Positions 43,803 to 54,008 of a DNA stretch of 64,000 nucleotides are shown in pieces. Each line of letters begins with the position of its first letter. Within the stretch, counting starts at the first letter, position 1. Under the pieces are notes generated by a model. That model made no database searches and had not been told where the DNA came from. It saw only the letters and a list, made by a program, of their open reading frames with translations. The stretch covers positions 3,635,001 through 3,699,000 of the forward strand of contig NZ_CP120737.1 in the NCBI RefSeq assembly GCF_029581195.1, written 5' to 3'. The stretch is from Solwaraspora sp. WMMD791. Its GTDB lineage: Bacteria; Actinomycetota; Actinomycetes; Mycobacteriales; Micromonosporaceae. The position numbers and the translations under genes were made by a program.

Positions 43803-44765
43803 TCAGCGCAGGCTCAGGCAGATCCCGTCGAGGATGTCGTGCTCGCTGGCGACGACGGCGGGCACCCCGGCCCGCTCCATGATGATCCGCAGCACCATCG
43901 CGCCGGCGGCGATCACGTCGGCCCGGCCCGGATGCATCACCGGGATCCGCAATCGCCCGGCGACCGGCATGGCGAGCAGGTCGGCCGTGACCGCGGCGAC
44001 CTGCTGGTAGCTGACCGTGGCATGGTGCAGCCGCTCGGGCCGGTAGGCGTCCAGCCCCAGCGCGATCCCGGCGACGGTGGTCACCGAACCGGCCAGGCCG
44101 ACCAGGGTCGGCGTACCGTCGGTCGACCCGGCGGCGCTGGCGCCGGTCGCCCGGCCGGCCAGGCCGACCGCCGCCAGTGCCCGGTCGACCGCCTCGGTGA
44201 CGTCCCGCTGCGCGGCGTCGATCTGCGCCGGGGTCGGCGGGTCGGCCCGCAGGTGCCGTTCGGTCATCCGGACGCAGCCGATGTCGACCGAGACCGCCCG
44301 GTCCACGGCGTCGGCACCGACGACGAACTCGGTGGAGCCGCCGCCGATGTCGACGACCAGGTAGGGCGCGGCGGCGGTCGTGGCCAACCCGCCGACCGCA
44401 CCGGCGAAGGTGAGCCGGGCCTCCTCGTCGCCGGTGACCACCTCGGGGGTCACCCCGAGGGTGGCCTGCACCATCGCCACGAACTCGGCGGCGTTGTCGG
44501 CGTCGCGGCTGGCCGAGGTGGCACACATGCGGACCCGCTCGGCGCCGTGCGCGGTGATCTCGGCCGCGTACCCGGTCAGGGCCCGGCGGGTCCGTTCGAT
44601 GGCCTCGGGCGCGAGCCGGCGGGTCCGGTCGACGCCCTCGCCGAGCCGGACGATCTCCATCCGGCGGACCACGTCGGTCAGCGGCGGGTCGGCTCCCGGC
44701 GCGCCCAGGTCGGCGATCAGCAGCCGGACCGAGTTGGTGCCGCAGTCGATGCCCGCCACCCGCAT
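43803..44765 (-). CDS. ppx: Exopolyphosphatase / pppGpp phosphohydrolase Ppx/GppA
   Basis: 320 aa from the ATG at 44765; alternatives at 44768 (GTG) and 44777 (ATG) would add one to four residues. The actin-like ATPase fold has MRVAGIDCGTNSVRLLIAD at the start, the phosphate loop VVDIGGGSTEFVVG near 140, and the adenosine-side LVGLAGSVTTVAGIALGL. The short, two-domain form is like M. tuberculosis Rv1026, which lies in the same order with DUF501, an FtsB/DivIC-like gene and eno. It may degrade polyphosphate or pppGpp. Confidence 0.92.
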   Translation of the reverse strand: MRVAGIDCGTNSVRLLIADLGAPGADPPLTDVVRRMEIVRLGEGVDRTRRLAPEAIERTRRALTGYAAEITAHGAERVRMCATSASRDADNAAEFVAMVQATLGVTPEVVTGDEEARLTFAGAVGGLATTAAAPYLVVDIGGGSTEFVVGADAVDRAVSVDIGCVRMTERHLRADPPTPAQIDAAQRDVTEAVDRALAAVGLAGRATGASAAGSTDGTPTLVGLAGSVTTVAGIALGLDAYRPERLHHATVSYQQVAAVTADLLAMPVAGRLRIPVMHPGRADVIAAGAMVLRIIMERAGVPAVVASEHDILDGICLSLR

Positions 44766-44787
44766 CACGCCACCCATTCCCTCTCCC

Positions 44788-44862
44788 CGATGATCTTGCA
44801 CTCATCGAGAGCTTTTGTCCAGAATATCCGTCGATAGTTGCAAGATCGTCGGGATCTTGGCG
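44788..44862. repeat. 75-nt dispersed palindromic element, copy B
   Basis: Inverted relative to copy A (10310-10384) and equal in length with no gaps. Arms TGATCTTGCA (44791-44800) and TGCAAGATCG (44839-44848) pair, and GATC..GATCTTGG at the right edge gives the second, alternative pairing. It lies between the argA 3' end and the ppx start on the minus strand. Confidence 0.85.
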
Positions 44863-44873
44863 GGTCGGGGTGC

Positions 44874-45404
44874 TCAGCGCAGGTGCAGCAGCATCCGGGT
44901 GTTGCCGAGGGTGTTGGGCTTGACCCGCTCCAGCCCGAGGAACTCGGCGACGCCCTCGTCGTAGGAGCGCAGCAGCTGCTCGTACACCTGGCCCGGCACC
45001 GGCGCGCCGTCGATCTCGACGAAGCCGAAGCTGGCGAAGAACCGGGTCTCGAAGGTGAGTACGAAGACCCGGGCGACGCCGAGCTCGCGGGCGGCGGCGA
45101 CCAGCTCCGCGACGATCCGGTGCCCGATCTTGCGGCCGCGACACAGCGGGTCGACCGCGACGGTACGGATCTCCGCCAGGTCCTCCCACATCACGTGCAG
45201 CGCGCCGCAGCCGACGATGGCACCGTCGGCGGGGCGTTGCGCGACCCAGAACTCCTGCACGTCCTCGTAGAGGGTGACGGTGGCCTTGCTGAGCAGGCGG
45301 CGGTCCGGGCTGTACAGGTCGATCAGTCGACGGATCCCCCGTACGTCGGGGGTGCGCGCCCGGCGGATCACCACCTCGGCGTCGTCGGTGTCAGGCGTCG
45401 ACAC
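44874..45404 (-). CDS. argA: Glutamate N-acetyltransferase ArgA (GNAT type)
   Basis: 176 aa from a GTG overlapping the DUF501 stop by 14 nt. It closely resembles the M. tuberculosis ArgA (Rv2747) as I remember it: an N-terminal VIRRARTPDVRGI, the central VTLYEDVQEFWVA and VGCGALHVMWEDLAEIRTVAV, then VFVLTFETRFFASFGF and VKPNTLGNTRMLL. It makes N-acetylglutamate, the first step of arginine synthesis, with a single GNAT domain and no kinase-like domain. No other arg gene is nearby. Confidence 0.9.
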   Translation of the reverse strand: MSTPDTDDAEVVIRRARTPDVRGIRRLIDLYSPDRRLLSKATVTLYEDVQEFWVAQRPADGAIVGCGALHVMWEDLAEIRTVAVDPLCRGRKIGHRIVAELVAAARELGVARVFVLTFETRFFASFGFVEIDGAPVPGQVYEQLLRSYDEGVAEFLGLERVKPNTLGNTRMLLHLR

Positions 45405-45960
45405 GGTCGCCGTCCTGCGCGGGCTGCGCGGACCGCTCCGGCGACGCGGACCCGGCCGGCTCCACCGGTGGTACGCAGGGCCCGCCCTCCCACCACGGCC
45501 CGACCAGCTCCCGGACCCGGTCGCCGATCGGGTTGACGCCGGGGCCGACGGCGAGCGCGTGCCCCAGGTGCACGTGCAGGCACTTGACCCGGCCGGGCAT
45601 GCCGCCGGCCGACACCCCGTCGATCTCCGGTACGTGGCCGATCGCCTCGCGCCGGGTCAGGTAGTCGTCGTGCGCCGCCCGGTACGCGGCGGCGAACTGC
45701 GGATCCTCGGCCAGCTGGTCGGCGAACTCGCGCATCAGGCCGGCGGATTCCAGCCGGCTGCACGCGGCGGTCGCCCGGGGGCAGGTCAGGTAGAACAGCG
45801 TCGGGAACGGGGTGCCGTCGGCCAGTCGGGGCACCGTCTCGACCACGTCGGGCAGCTGGCACGGGCAGCGGTGGGCGACCGCCCGGGTGCCGCGCGGTGG
45901 GCGACCGAGCTGCGCGGCCACCGCCGCCAGGTCCTGTTCGTCGGCGGGTCGGCTGGTCAC
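45391..45960 (-). CDS. DUF501 protein
   Basis: 189 aa from a GTG overlapping the upstream stop as GTGA. DUF501 core: CPCQLPDVVETVPRLADGTPFPTLFYLTCPRA near residues 33-64, and GMPGRVKCLHVHLGHALAVGPGVNPIGDRV near 120-150, with conserved Cys and His residues that could bind a metal. The C-terminal ~30 residues are variable. It lies between the FtsB-like gene and ppx, as in M. tuberculosis (Rv1025), hinting at cell-division or polyphosphate linkage, but the function is unknown. Confidence 0.92.
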   Translation of the reverse strand: MTSRPADEQDLAAVAAQLGRPPRGTRAVAHRCPCQLPDVVETVPRLADGTPFPTLFYLTCPRATAACSRLESAGLMREFADQLAEDPQFAAAYRAAHDDYLTRREAIGHVPEIDGVSAGGMPGRVKCLHVHLGHALAVGPGVNPIGDRVRELVGPWWEGGPCVPPVEPAGSASPERSAQPAQDGDRVDA

Positions 45961-46604
45961 GGCGAGGTCCCTTCGGTGGCGTCGGCGGCCTGGACGCTGG
46001 ACCACAGGGTGTCGTACCACGGGTCGGCCGGTGTCGACTCGCCCTGCGGCGCGTCGAGCGGGTCGCCGGCGTCGCGGGCGGCCCCGGCCGGGTCGTGCAG
46101 CACCAGCAGCGGCACCTCCCCCGGGTACACCATGTAGAAGCGCCGTTTGGCCTCGATCCGGATGTAGTCCGGGTCCTGCCAGCGCTCGGCCTGCGCGGTC
46201 AGCTCCGCGATCCGCTCCCGCTGCTCCTGCTGGGCCTGCTCCATCCGGGCGATGTCGGACTGCTGGCTGAGGTACACGCGGACCGGATAGGTGTAGGCCA
46301 GGGCGAGCGCCACCAGCACCACCAGCAGGACGGTGGCCCGGCCGGTGACGCGGTTGGGCTGTGCCGCTGTGGTCCGCTTGACCGGCCCGGCGGGCGCCCG
46401 CCGGGCCGCCGCCGGCCGACTCGCCGGGCGCCCCGCGTCGCTGCCACGGCCGCCGTCGCGGGCGGTGTCGCGACCGACGCCGCGGGGAGCGTCGCGGCCG
46501 GTGTCCCGGCCGGCGGTACGCACCGGCCCCCGGGCGCCGGAGCGTCCGGTCTGGCCGGTTCGCCGGGCCGGGCCCTGCCCACTCGGTGTGCGCCGTTGCG
46601 TCAC
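45957..46604 (-). CDS. Septum formation initiator, FtsB/DivIC-like
   Basis: 215 aa from the GTG at 46604 (three codons earlier, a GTG at 46613 is possible but lies too near its ribosome binding site). A 75-residue Arg/Gly/Thr-rich disordered N-terminus is followed by one transmembrane helix (about 90-108), then a coiled coil (QQSDIARMEQAQQEQRERIA) and the conserved WQDPDYIRIEAKRRFYMVYPGE. It should act in the FtsQ-FtsL-FtsB division complex. The gene lies downstream of eno, as ftsB/divIC usually does. Confidence 0.92.
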   Translation of the reverse strand: MTQRRTPSGQGPARRTGQTGRSGARGPVRTAGRDTGRDAPRGVGRDTARDGGRGSDAGRPASRPAAARRAPAGPVKRTTAAQPNRVTGRATVLLVVLVALALAYTYPVRVYLSQQSDIARMEQAQQEQRERIAELTAQAERWQDPDYIRIEAKRRFYMVYPGEVPLLVLHDPAGAARDAGDPLDAPQGESTPADPWYDTLWSSVQAADATEGTSP

Positions 46605-46728
46605 CGTCGTCACACCCCTCCCGGTCAGTTGGCGGTACGGAACCCGGCGGTGCGCGCCGGTCCGGGTGGCTCTGTCCAGCCGCCGGCCGGGCGCGCACCG
46701 CCGTCCGTGTGTCAGGTACGCCGTGCGG

Positions 46729-48168
<1,440 letters not shown>

Positions 48169-48228
48169 TTATGGACATTGATGACAACGAGTTTGCAGGG
48201 AGTGGACAGCATCGGCCACCCTGTCCCC

Positions 48229-48939
48229 ATGCGTGCACCGGGCAAGCTCGTCCGTCGGCTGACGACGGCCACCCTCGCCGGCACGCTGCTGCTGACCGCC
48301 GGTTGCCAGAACATCGCCGACGCGGGCCAGACCATCCAGCCGGCCGACCTGGTCAACGAACTGGCCACCCGGCTCGGCGGCGCCGACGACCTGACCTACT
48401 CCGCCGAATACCAGCTCGTCGGCGGGGCCAGCGCCAGCATCGTGCAGGCGCAGAACCCGCAGCGCACCGCGTACGTCTATCCCGGCGGCAAGCTCATCGT
48501 CACCTCGGCGGCGACCACGGAGTGCGACACCACCAGCGACCGCCCGGTCTGCACGCTGACCGCCGGGCCGTCGCCGTCGGCCCCGCCCCAGCCCGAGCTG
48601 TTCAGCGACGCCAACGCGGGCGGACTGGTCACCCCGCCGGTGGTGATCGCCCTGTTGAACGCCACCGCTGTCGACCCGGCGGCGGTGGTGACGCAGAACG
48701 ACACCACGATCGCCGGGCGGCACGCCACCTGCGTCACGGTCCGGCAGGTGCAGGGCGCGGCGGCTCCCCGGTTCGACGTCTGCGTCACCACCGAGGGTGC
48801 CCTCGGCAGCTTCACCGGGGTGGTCGATGGACAAGCCGTCGAAATCGCGATAAGCCGGTACAGTGACACCGTCGACGACACCGCCTTCGAGCTGCCCGAC
48901 GGTGCCCGCTCCGTCGACCGGCGACCCGGCCCGGCGTAG
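48229..48939 (+). CDS. Lipoprotein
   Basis: 236 aa from the ATG at 48229, giving a basic n-region (MRAPGKLVRRL), a hydrophobic core and lipobox LLTAGC with Cys26. An open frame extends 17 codons upstream without a signal sequence. The mature part is a small all-beta/alpha domain with two Cys pairs, in TTECDTTSDRPVCTL and RHATCVTVR..VCVTT. The family is not recognised; the fold may be LppX/LolA-like. It is surface-exposed by inference. The 3' end overlaps nudC by 38 nt. Confidence 0.85.
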   Translation: MRAPGKLVRRLTTATLAGTLLLTAGCQNIADAGQTIQPADLVNELATRLGGADDLTYSAEYQLVGGASASIVQAQNPQRTAYVYPGGKLIVTSAATTECDTTSDRPVCTLTAGPSPSAPPQPELFSDANAGGLVTPPVVIALLNATAVDPAAVVTQNDTTIAGRHATCVTVRQVQGAAAPRFDVCVTTEGALGSFTGVVDGQAVEIAISRYSDTVDDTAFELPDGARSVDRRPGPA

Positions 48940-49765
48940 CCGCAGGTTCGTGCCGGACGCCGGCACCGGGGGCACCGCCGACCCGGCCGACCTCTGCCTG
49001 GTGGTCGCCGGCCGTCGGCTTCTCGGCGGCGCCCACGGCCCGCTGCCCTCGGTGGCCGACCTGCCGGCGGAGACCGAGTGGGTGCCGCTGGGCAGCCTCG
49101 ACGGCGCCCGGGTCTGGGCCACCGGGCTACCCAGCGTCGACGAGCGGCTCGGCGACTGGCACAGCTGGCCGGCGCTGGCCGGCCGGCTCGGCGAGCCCCT
49201 CGCCGCCCTGGCCGGACGGGCGATGCAGGTGATCACCTGGCGGCGTACCCACCGGTTCTGCGGCGCCTGCGCCACCGAGCTGGCCGACGTCCCCGGCGAG
49301 CACGCCCGCCGCTGCCCGGCCTGCGAACTGTACGTACCGATGCAGCTCTCCCCCGCCGTGCTGACCGCGATCACCCGCACCTCGACCGCCGGCCGTCCGC
49401 AGCTGCTCCTGGTCCGGCACACCTACGGGCCGACCGCGATCTGGGCGCTGGTCGCCGGCTTCGTCGAGGCCGGCGAGACCCTGGAGGACGCGGTGCACCG
49501 GGAGGTCGCCGAGGAGGTCGGCCTCGACGTGCACGACGTCGTCTACTTCGGCAGCCAGCCGTGGGCGATGTCCGGCCCCGGCGTGGTGCTCGCCGGCTTC
49601 ACCGCCCGGGCGGCGACACAGGCCGAACCGGTCGTCGACGGCCGGGAGATCGCCGAAGCCCGCTGGTTCGACCTCGACGACCTGCCGGCCGAGCTGCCGG
49701 CGGCGTACTCGATCTCCCGCTGGCTGATCGAACACCAGCGGACCGGACGCTCAGATCCGCAGTAG
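48902..49765 (+). CDS. nudC: NAD+ diphosphatase / RNA deNADding NudC
   Basis: 287 aa from a GTG at 48902; other starts (48863 in frame) are possible. It hydrolyses NAD(H) to NMN and AMP and may remove NAD caps from RNA. A zinc ribbon (CGAC and CPAC) precedes the Nudix box, residues 186-208, with GFVEAGETLEDAVHRE and VAEEVGL. The NudC-specific motif downstream reads SQPWAMSGP, a slight variant of SQPWPFP. It overlaps the tail of the convergent DUF885 gene by 15 bp. Confidence 0.9.
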   Translation: MPAPSTGDPARRSRRFVPDAGTGGTADPADLCLVVAGRRLLGGAHGPLPSVADLPAETEWVPLGSLDGARVWATGLPSVDERLGDWHSWPALAGRLGEPLAALAGRAMQVITWRRTHRFCGACATELADVPGEHARRCPACELYVPMQLSPAVLTAITRTSTAGRPQLLLVRHTYGPTAIWALVAGFVEAGETLEDAVHREVAEEVGLDVHDVVYFGSQPWAMSGPGVVLAGFTARAATQAEPVVDGREIAEARWFDLDDLPAELPAAYSISRWLIEHQRTGRSDPQ

Positions 49766-51367
49766 CGCCGGCAGGTGCCGCGGCGGCGGGGAGCCGTGCG
49801 CCAGCATCGCGTCGTGCCACTGCCGCACCGGGGTGTCCGCCGGCCGCTCGGCCGCGATCCGCGCCACCTCGGTGTAGCCCACGAAGTACGTGGACAGTTG
49901 CGTGGAGGTCAGCAGCGCCCGACGCCACTTGCCGGCCGCTTCGCCCTCCTCCTGGAACCCCCGGCCGGTCAGCAGCGCCATCGCCTGGGCCTGCGGCAGC
50001 TGCTCGCAGTGGGTCAACTGGTCCAGGATCGCGTTGAGGGTCATCCGCAGCTGCATCTTCAGCTGCTGCAGCCGCACCGCAAGACCGCCGAAGCCGGCGT
50101 CGACCATCAGCTCCTCGGCGTACACCGCCCAGCCCTCGACGAACGACCCGGACCGGCCGATCGCCCGGACCCGGGTGGTGCCGAGGAACCGGCGGGCGTG
50201 CGCCAGCTGCAGGAAATGCCCCGGCATCGCCTCGTGCACGGTCAGGTTGCGCACCATGTGGTCGTTGTACTCACGGTAGAACGACTCGACCCGCTCCGCC
50301 GGCCAGTCCGCCGGGGTCGGCGCGATGCAGTAGAACGTCGGCACGTCGGCGCGCTCCAGCACCCCGGGCGGGTCGCAGTAGGCGACCGCGACCCCCCGGG
50401 CGAACTCCGGCATCTCCTGGATCACGCACCGGTCGTCGACCAGCGACACCAGGTCGTGCGCGGCGACGAACGCGGTCGTCTCCCGCATCGCCGTCTGCGC
50501 CAACGTCACGATCGACGCATCGTCGGGGTGCGCGGCCGCCAACTGGCCCAACGCCGTACGGACCGTGTCGTCGTCGGCCGGCCCGCCGGTCAGCTCGGCC
50601 GCCGCCGCCCGGATCTCCCCGGTCACCCGCTCCAGGTTGGCCCAGGCCCGGTCCAGGACGTCGGCGGCGGTCAGCTCGGTGTCCAGGGTGTGCCACAGCT
50701 GCGCCTCCCACAGCCGCCGGCCCAGCCGGGGATCGCGCCGGTCGACGTCGCGCTCCAGACCGGCGCGCAGCCAGCCGGCGAACTCGTCGAGCGCGGCCGC
50801 CGCCTCGGTTGCCAGCGGCTCGACGGTGCCGCGCAACCCCGGCTCGGCGGCGAGCAGCGCCGGGACCTGGTCGCGGACCAGCGCGGCGGTGCCGGCGAAC
50901 TGCCCGGCGGCGGTCTCGGCGTGGACGGCCGGCACGCCGCGCAGCGTTTCGCGCGCGGTGGCCAGCACGTCCGGTACGGCGCCGAGCCGCCCGGCCAGGC
51001 TGGTCAGCCGCTGCGCGGCCGGGGCGAACGGGCGGGCGATCAGGCCGTGCAGCAGCGGCCCCGGGTTGTAGACCAGCGGGTTCCACTCCCGGGCGCGTAC
51101 CTCGGTCAGCTCGAACAGCCGCCGGTCGACGATCGCCGACAGGATCGCGTGGTCCACCCGTTCCTGGGCGGGCAGTGCGTCCGCGTCGACCTCGGCGAGC
51201 GCGTTGGTGGCGTCCAGCAGCATCGTCGCGGTGGCGGCGACCGTGTCGGCGGACAGGTCCGGCAACCGGTCGTCGTAGCGGTGGTCACCGGCCAGCGCCG
51301 CCAGTGCGGGGTCACTGGCCAGCAGCGCGTCGACGATACGTTCAGCCAACGGTACGAACGGCACCAT
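49751..51367 (-). CDS. DUF885 family protein
   Basis: 538 aa from the ATG at 51367. DUF885 proteins are predicted metallo-peptidase-like, marked by HEAMPGHFLQLAHARR (near residue 376-391), which is present. SFVEGWAVYAEELMVDAG follows, supplying the third ligand-type Glu. The C-terminus ends TSTQLSTYFVGYTEVARI. Upstream, 404 bp without a gene separate it from the accessory operon. Substrate unknown; probably cytosolic, as no signal sequence is seen. Confidence 0.9.
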   Translation of the reverse strand: MVPFVPLAERIVDALLASDPALAALAGDHRYDDRLPDLSADTVAATATMLLDATNALAEVDADALPAQERVDHAILSAIVDRRLFELTEVRAREWNPLVYNPGPLLHGLIARPFAPAAQRLTSLAGRLGAVPDVLATARETLRGVPAVHAETAAGQFAGTAALVRDQVPALLAAEPGLRGTVEPLATEAAAALDEFAGWLRAGLERDVDRRDPRLGRRLWEAQLWHTLDTELTAADVLDRAWANLERVTGEIRAAAAELTGGPADDDTVRTALGQLAAAHPDDASIVTLAQTAMRETTAFVAAHDLVSLVDDRCVIQEMPEFARGVAVAYCDPPGVLERADVPTFYCIAPTPADWPAERVESFYREYNDHMVRNLTVHEAMPGHFLQLAHARRFLGTTRVRAIGRSGSFVEGWAVYAEELMVDAGFGGLAVRLQQLKMQLRMTLNAILDQLTHCEQLPQAQAMALLTGRGFQEEGEAAGKWRRALLTSTQLSTYFVGYTEVARIAAERPADTPVRQWHDAMLAHGSPPPRHLPALLRI

Positions 51368-51771
51368 GGCACCGACCATAGGCCATCCCACCGACGCCGG
51401 CCTCCGGCCGACCGGCGGGTCGGGTGGGCTGGTCGACCTGCCGGTCGGTCGGCTCGCCGGGTCGGCGTCTGCCGGCAGCCGGACGGGGTGATTCCCCGAT
51501 AGAAACACCAATGCCACGAGGCGGCACTACCGGGCAAATCGACGAGGCGTTGCCGAACAAAAATCGACATCGACCTGCCAGAAACCTGCCGAACAGCCAG
51601 TGATGAAGATCACATGTATTGATGACGATCTTAGTTACTCTTTAGGATCTCCACGGCAGCGAGATAAGCACAATTGATCGGCACGTCGCCACATGCCCAC
51701 CAGATCAATATCAGTCATGGACGCCCGTTCATCTCGATGCGATTTGATGCACAGGAGGGACAACTCCGCCG
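51368..51771. other. Divergent promoter region of the amino-acid operon
   Basis: About 400 bp between the DUF885 start and the operon start. GC content drops clearly from 51540 to 51700. The only signal I see is the promoter at 51619-51648; no palindrome or gene is convincing. The 124 nt between the promoter and the first start codon form a long 5' leader that could be regulatory. Confidence 0.55.
51619..51648 (+). promoter_or_regulatory. Probable promoter of the amino-acid operon
   Basis: TTGATG (51619-51624) and TAGGAT (51643-51648) are spaced 18 nt, fitting an actinomycete SigA-type promoter on the operon's strand. Confidence 0.55.
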
Positions 51772-52314
51772 ATGCCGCTTCTCGCCACAAAATCGCTGCG
51801 CGTTCACACACTCGGACCGTCGGGCACCAATTGCGAGGCAGCCGCTCACCACTGGCTCCAGCAGCGGGGCCTGCCGAATGGAGCTGTCGTGCTGCATCCC
51901 ACGCTGGAACGCGCGGTGCAGGACGTGCTGGCCGAACCCGAGTCGAGCGCGCTGCTCGCCTGCGTGGTCTATCCACACCTGCACGAAATCGTGTTCAAGA
52001 ATCTGACAATGCTGACCATGCGGGACTGCTTCGTCTTCCCGACCCACAACATGGTGTACGCAGGGCGACCCGACACCGACTGGCGAACTGTCGCCAGCCA
52101 CCCCGCTCCAGTCAACCTCCTCGACGGTCGCGACGTCGAGATCATCCTCGTCAACAGTAATTCGGCGGCCGCCGCGACCTGCTCGGCCGGAAACACCGAT
52201 GCCTGCATAACCACACTACCCGCAGCCCAACGCCACCAGTTGGACATACGAGCCGACTTCGGGCCGGTCCCGATGGGGTTCAGCCTGCACGCCCCGCGAG
52301 AATGCGATGTCTGA
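51772..52314 (+). CDS. Prephenate decarboxylase-like protein (BacA/SalX type)
   Basis: 180 aa, a single PDT-like domain. LGPSGT (residues 14-19) is the prephenate dehydratase opening motif. SHPAPVNLL (108-116), LVNSNS (126-131) and PMGFSL (167-172) match BacA of bacilysin synthesis as I remember it, which removes prephenate's carboxylate without aromatisation; SalX and AerD are relatives. The dehydratase TRF motif is absent, and PM.FSL stands in its place, supporting decarboxylase rather than dehydratase. First gene of the operon; it overlaps the aminotransferase by 8 nt (ATGTCTGA). The true substrate is inferred. Confidence 0.8.
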   Translation: MPLLATKSLRVHTLGPSGTNCEAAAHHWLQQRGLPNGAVVLHPTLERAVQDVLAEPESSALLACVVYPHLHEIVFKNLTMLTMRDCFVFPTHNMVYAGRPDTDWRTVASHPAPVNLLDGRDVEIILVNSNSAAAATCSAGNTDACITTLPAAQRHQLDIRADFGPVPMGFSLHAPRECDV

Positions 52315-53215
52315 ATCGACCAGAATCGTGTGGCTCGACGGTCGGCTATGGGACGCCTCCAAAGTCGGTTTGTCGTTGTGGAACCACTCCCTGCACTACG
52401 GGTTCGGTGTCTTCGAAGGGCTACGGGTCTACGCCCGCCCCGACGGGCCACACGTGTTCCGGCTCGCCGACCACGTACGGCGGCTCTACCGCTCGGCCGA
52501 GCACATCGGGCTGGAGATCCCCTTCGACCCGGAAACGGTCACCGCCGCGCACGCACAGGTCCTGGCGGCCAACGGCATCACCGAGGGGTACCTGCGCCCG
52601 ATCGCGTACCTCGGTGACGGGCTGGCCGGGCTCACCGACACCGGCGTCCCGGTCCACCTGGCCGTCCTGGCCTGGCCGTGGCGTCCGCCAGCGACCCAGC
52701 CGACCGGCATCAGCCTCACCGTCTCACCCATCCGCAAGCCCTCCGGCGAGGCGTTTCCGCTCCAGGCCAAGGCGACCGGCTCCTACCTGGCTTCGAAGAT
52801 CGCCTATCTCCGGGCCCGGCGTCTGGGGTTCGACGACGCGGTGCTGCTCGACGCGCACGGCATGGTCTCGGAGACCACCGCGCAGAACCTGTTCGCGGTG
52901 GTCGACGGCCGCTTGCTCACCCCGCCAGCCGAGAGCTGCCTGCCCGGGATCACCCGCGCCACCGTGATCGACCTGGCGCGACACGCCGGCATCACCGTCG
53001 CGGCAGAGGAACTGCCGCCCGGTCGACTCGGCGACGCCGACGAGGTCTTCCTCACCAGCACCGCCGGCGAGGTACGACCGGTCGGCCGGATCGACGACCA
53101 CGTACTCGGCGACGAGGGCCGGCCAGGGCCGGTCACCCGGCTGCTCGCCACGGCGTACCGCGAACTGGTGACCGGCAGTCACGCCCGACCGACGGAGGAA
53201 CCGATCCATGTCTGA
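52307..53215 (+). CDS. Class IV (branched-chain type) aminotransferase
   Basis: 302 aa, fold-type IV PLP enzyme like IlvE/D-amino-acid aminotransferase. SLHYGFGVFEGLRVY is the conserved N-terminal block; PLP Lys155 lies in QAKATGSYL; TTAQNLF and LPGITRATVI are the phosphate and substrate loops, and EVFLTSTAGEVRPVG the C-terminal block. It is shorter and separate from housekeeping IlvE, and in this operon should transaminate the pathway's 2-oxo acid. It overlaps both neighbours by 8 nt with the same ATGTCTGA sequence. Confidence 0.9.
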   Translation: MSESTRIVWLDGRLWDASKVGLSLWNHSLHYGFGVFEGLRVYARPDGPHVFRLADHVRRLYRSAEHIGLEIPFDPETVTAAHAQVLAANGITEGYLRPIAYLGDGLAGLTDTGVPVHLAVLAWPWRPPATQPTGISLTVSPIRKPSGEAFPLQAKATGSYLASKIAYLRARRLGFDDAVLLDAHGMVSETTAQNLFAVVDGRLLTPPAESCLPGITRATVIDLARHAGITVAAEELPPGRLGDADEVFLTSTAGEVRPVGRIDDHVLGDEGRPGPVTRLLATAYRELVTGSHARPTEEPIHV

Positions 53216-53924
53216 TGACGCTGTCGTCGACCAGCACCGTACGGTCGACCGGATCGTCAAGGCCGCGGGCATCACCACCTGCACCGTCTCCGACGTCCTC
53301 GACGGGCTCGGCATCGCGAACGCGGTCCTCGACGTCGACATCCGCCGGGTGGCCGGAGCACCCGGGCTGTTCCACGGCGCGGCGTACCCGGTCGAATGGG
53401 TGCCCAACCGCAAAGGCCCCCGGATCACCGCCGCCGGCCCGAGCACCTGGAGCCAGGTACGCGACTTCCTCGTGCCCGAGGTGACCGACGGCTCCGGCCG
53501 GGTCTACGTGGCCGGCTCCGGTGACCTGATCCGCGACGCGGCTCTCGCCGGCGGCCTGTCCTGCACGTACCTCGCCGAGCAGTTGCGGTTCGAGGGGATC
53601 GTGCTGGGCGGGGCGGTCCGGGACCGGGACGTCGTGGGCCGGTTGACCACGCCGGTGCTGGCGACCGGCTACGTGCCGGTCGACACCCAGGGCAGCTACC
53701 GGGTCGCCTCGACCGGCGGCGACTGCCTGGTGGCGAACGTGGTGGTCCGCCACGGCGACTGGGTGTTCGCCGACGACAACGGGGTCGTGGTCGTGCCGGC
53801 CGACCGGCTGGCCGAGGTCCTGGCCGTCGCCGGCGAGATCGAATCGACGGAGCGGGGCATCCTCGACCGGATCGCGGCGGGTGAGCGCCTGCCGGACATC
53901 GTCGACTCGCTCGGGCGGATCTGA
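53208..53924 (+). CDS. RraA-family protein, HMG/CHA aldolase-like
   Basis: 238 aa. The RraA fold is clear: TTCTVSDVLDGLG at the N-terminus, GDLIRDAALAGGLSCTYLAEQLRFEGIVLGGAVRDRDVV in the middle with the Arg-Asp pair of the metal/pyruvate site, and DCLVANVVVRHGDWVFADDNGVVVVP after it. Family enzymes are 4-hydroxy-4-methyl-2-oxoglutarate/oxaloacetate aldolases or decarboxylases, or regulators of RNase E. In this setting a carbon-carbon lyase or a decarboxylase acting on a 2-oxo acid is more likely than a ribonuclease inhibitor. Followed by an 84-bp gap. Confidence 0.88.
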   Translation: MSDDAVVDQHRTVDRIVKAAGITTCTVSDVLDGLGIANAVLDVDIRRVAGAPGLFHGAAYPVEWVPNRKGPRITAAGPSTWSQVRDFLVPEVTDGSGRVYVAGSGDLIRDAALAGGLSCTYLAEQLRFEGIVLGGAVRDRDVVGRLTTPVLATGYVPVDTQGSYRVASTGGDCLVANVVVRHGDWVFADDNGVVVVPADRLAEVLAVAGEIESTERGILDRIAAGERLPDIVDSLGRI

Positions 53925-54008
53925 CCGCGCCGGCAAGCCCACGGCGCACCAACACCCTGACCCAGCGACACGCTCACCGCACCAGCGAGCTCACCAAGGA
54001 GATGGCGG

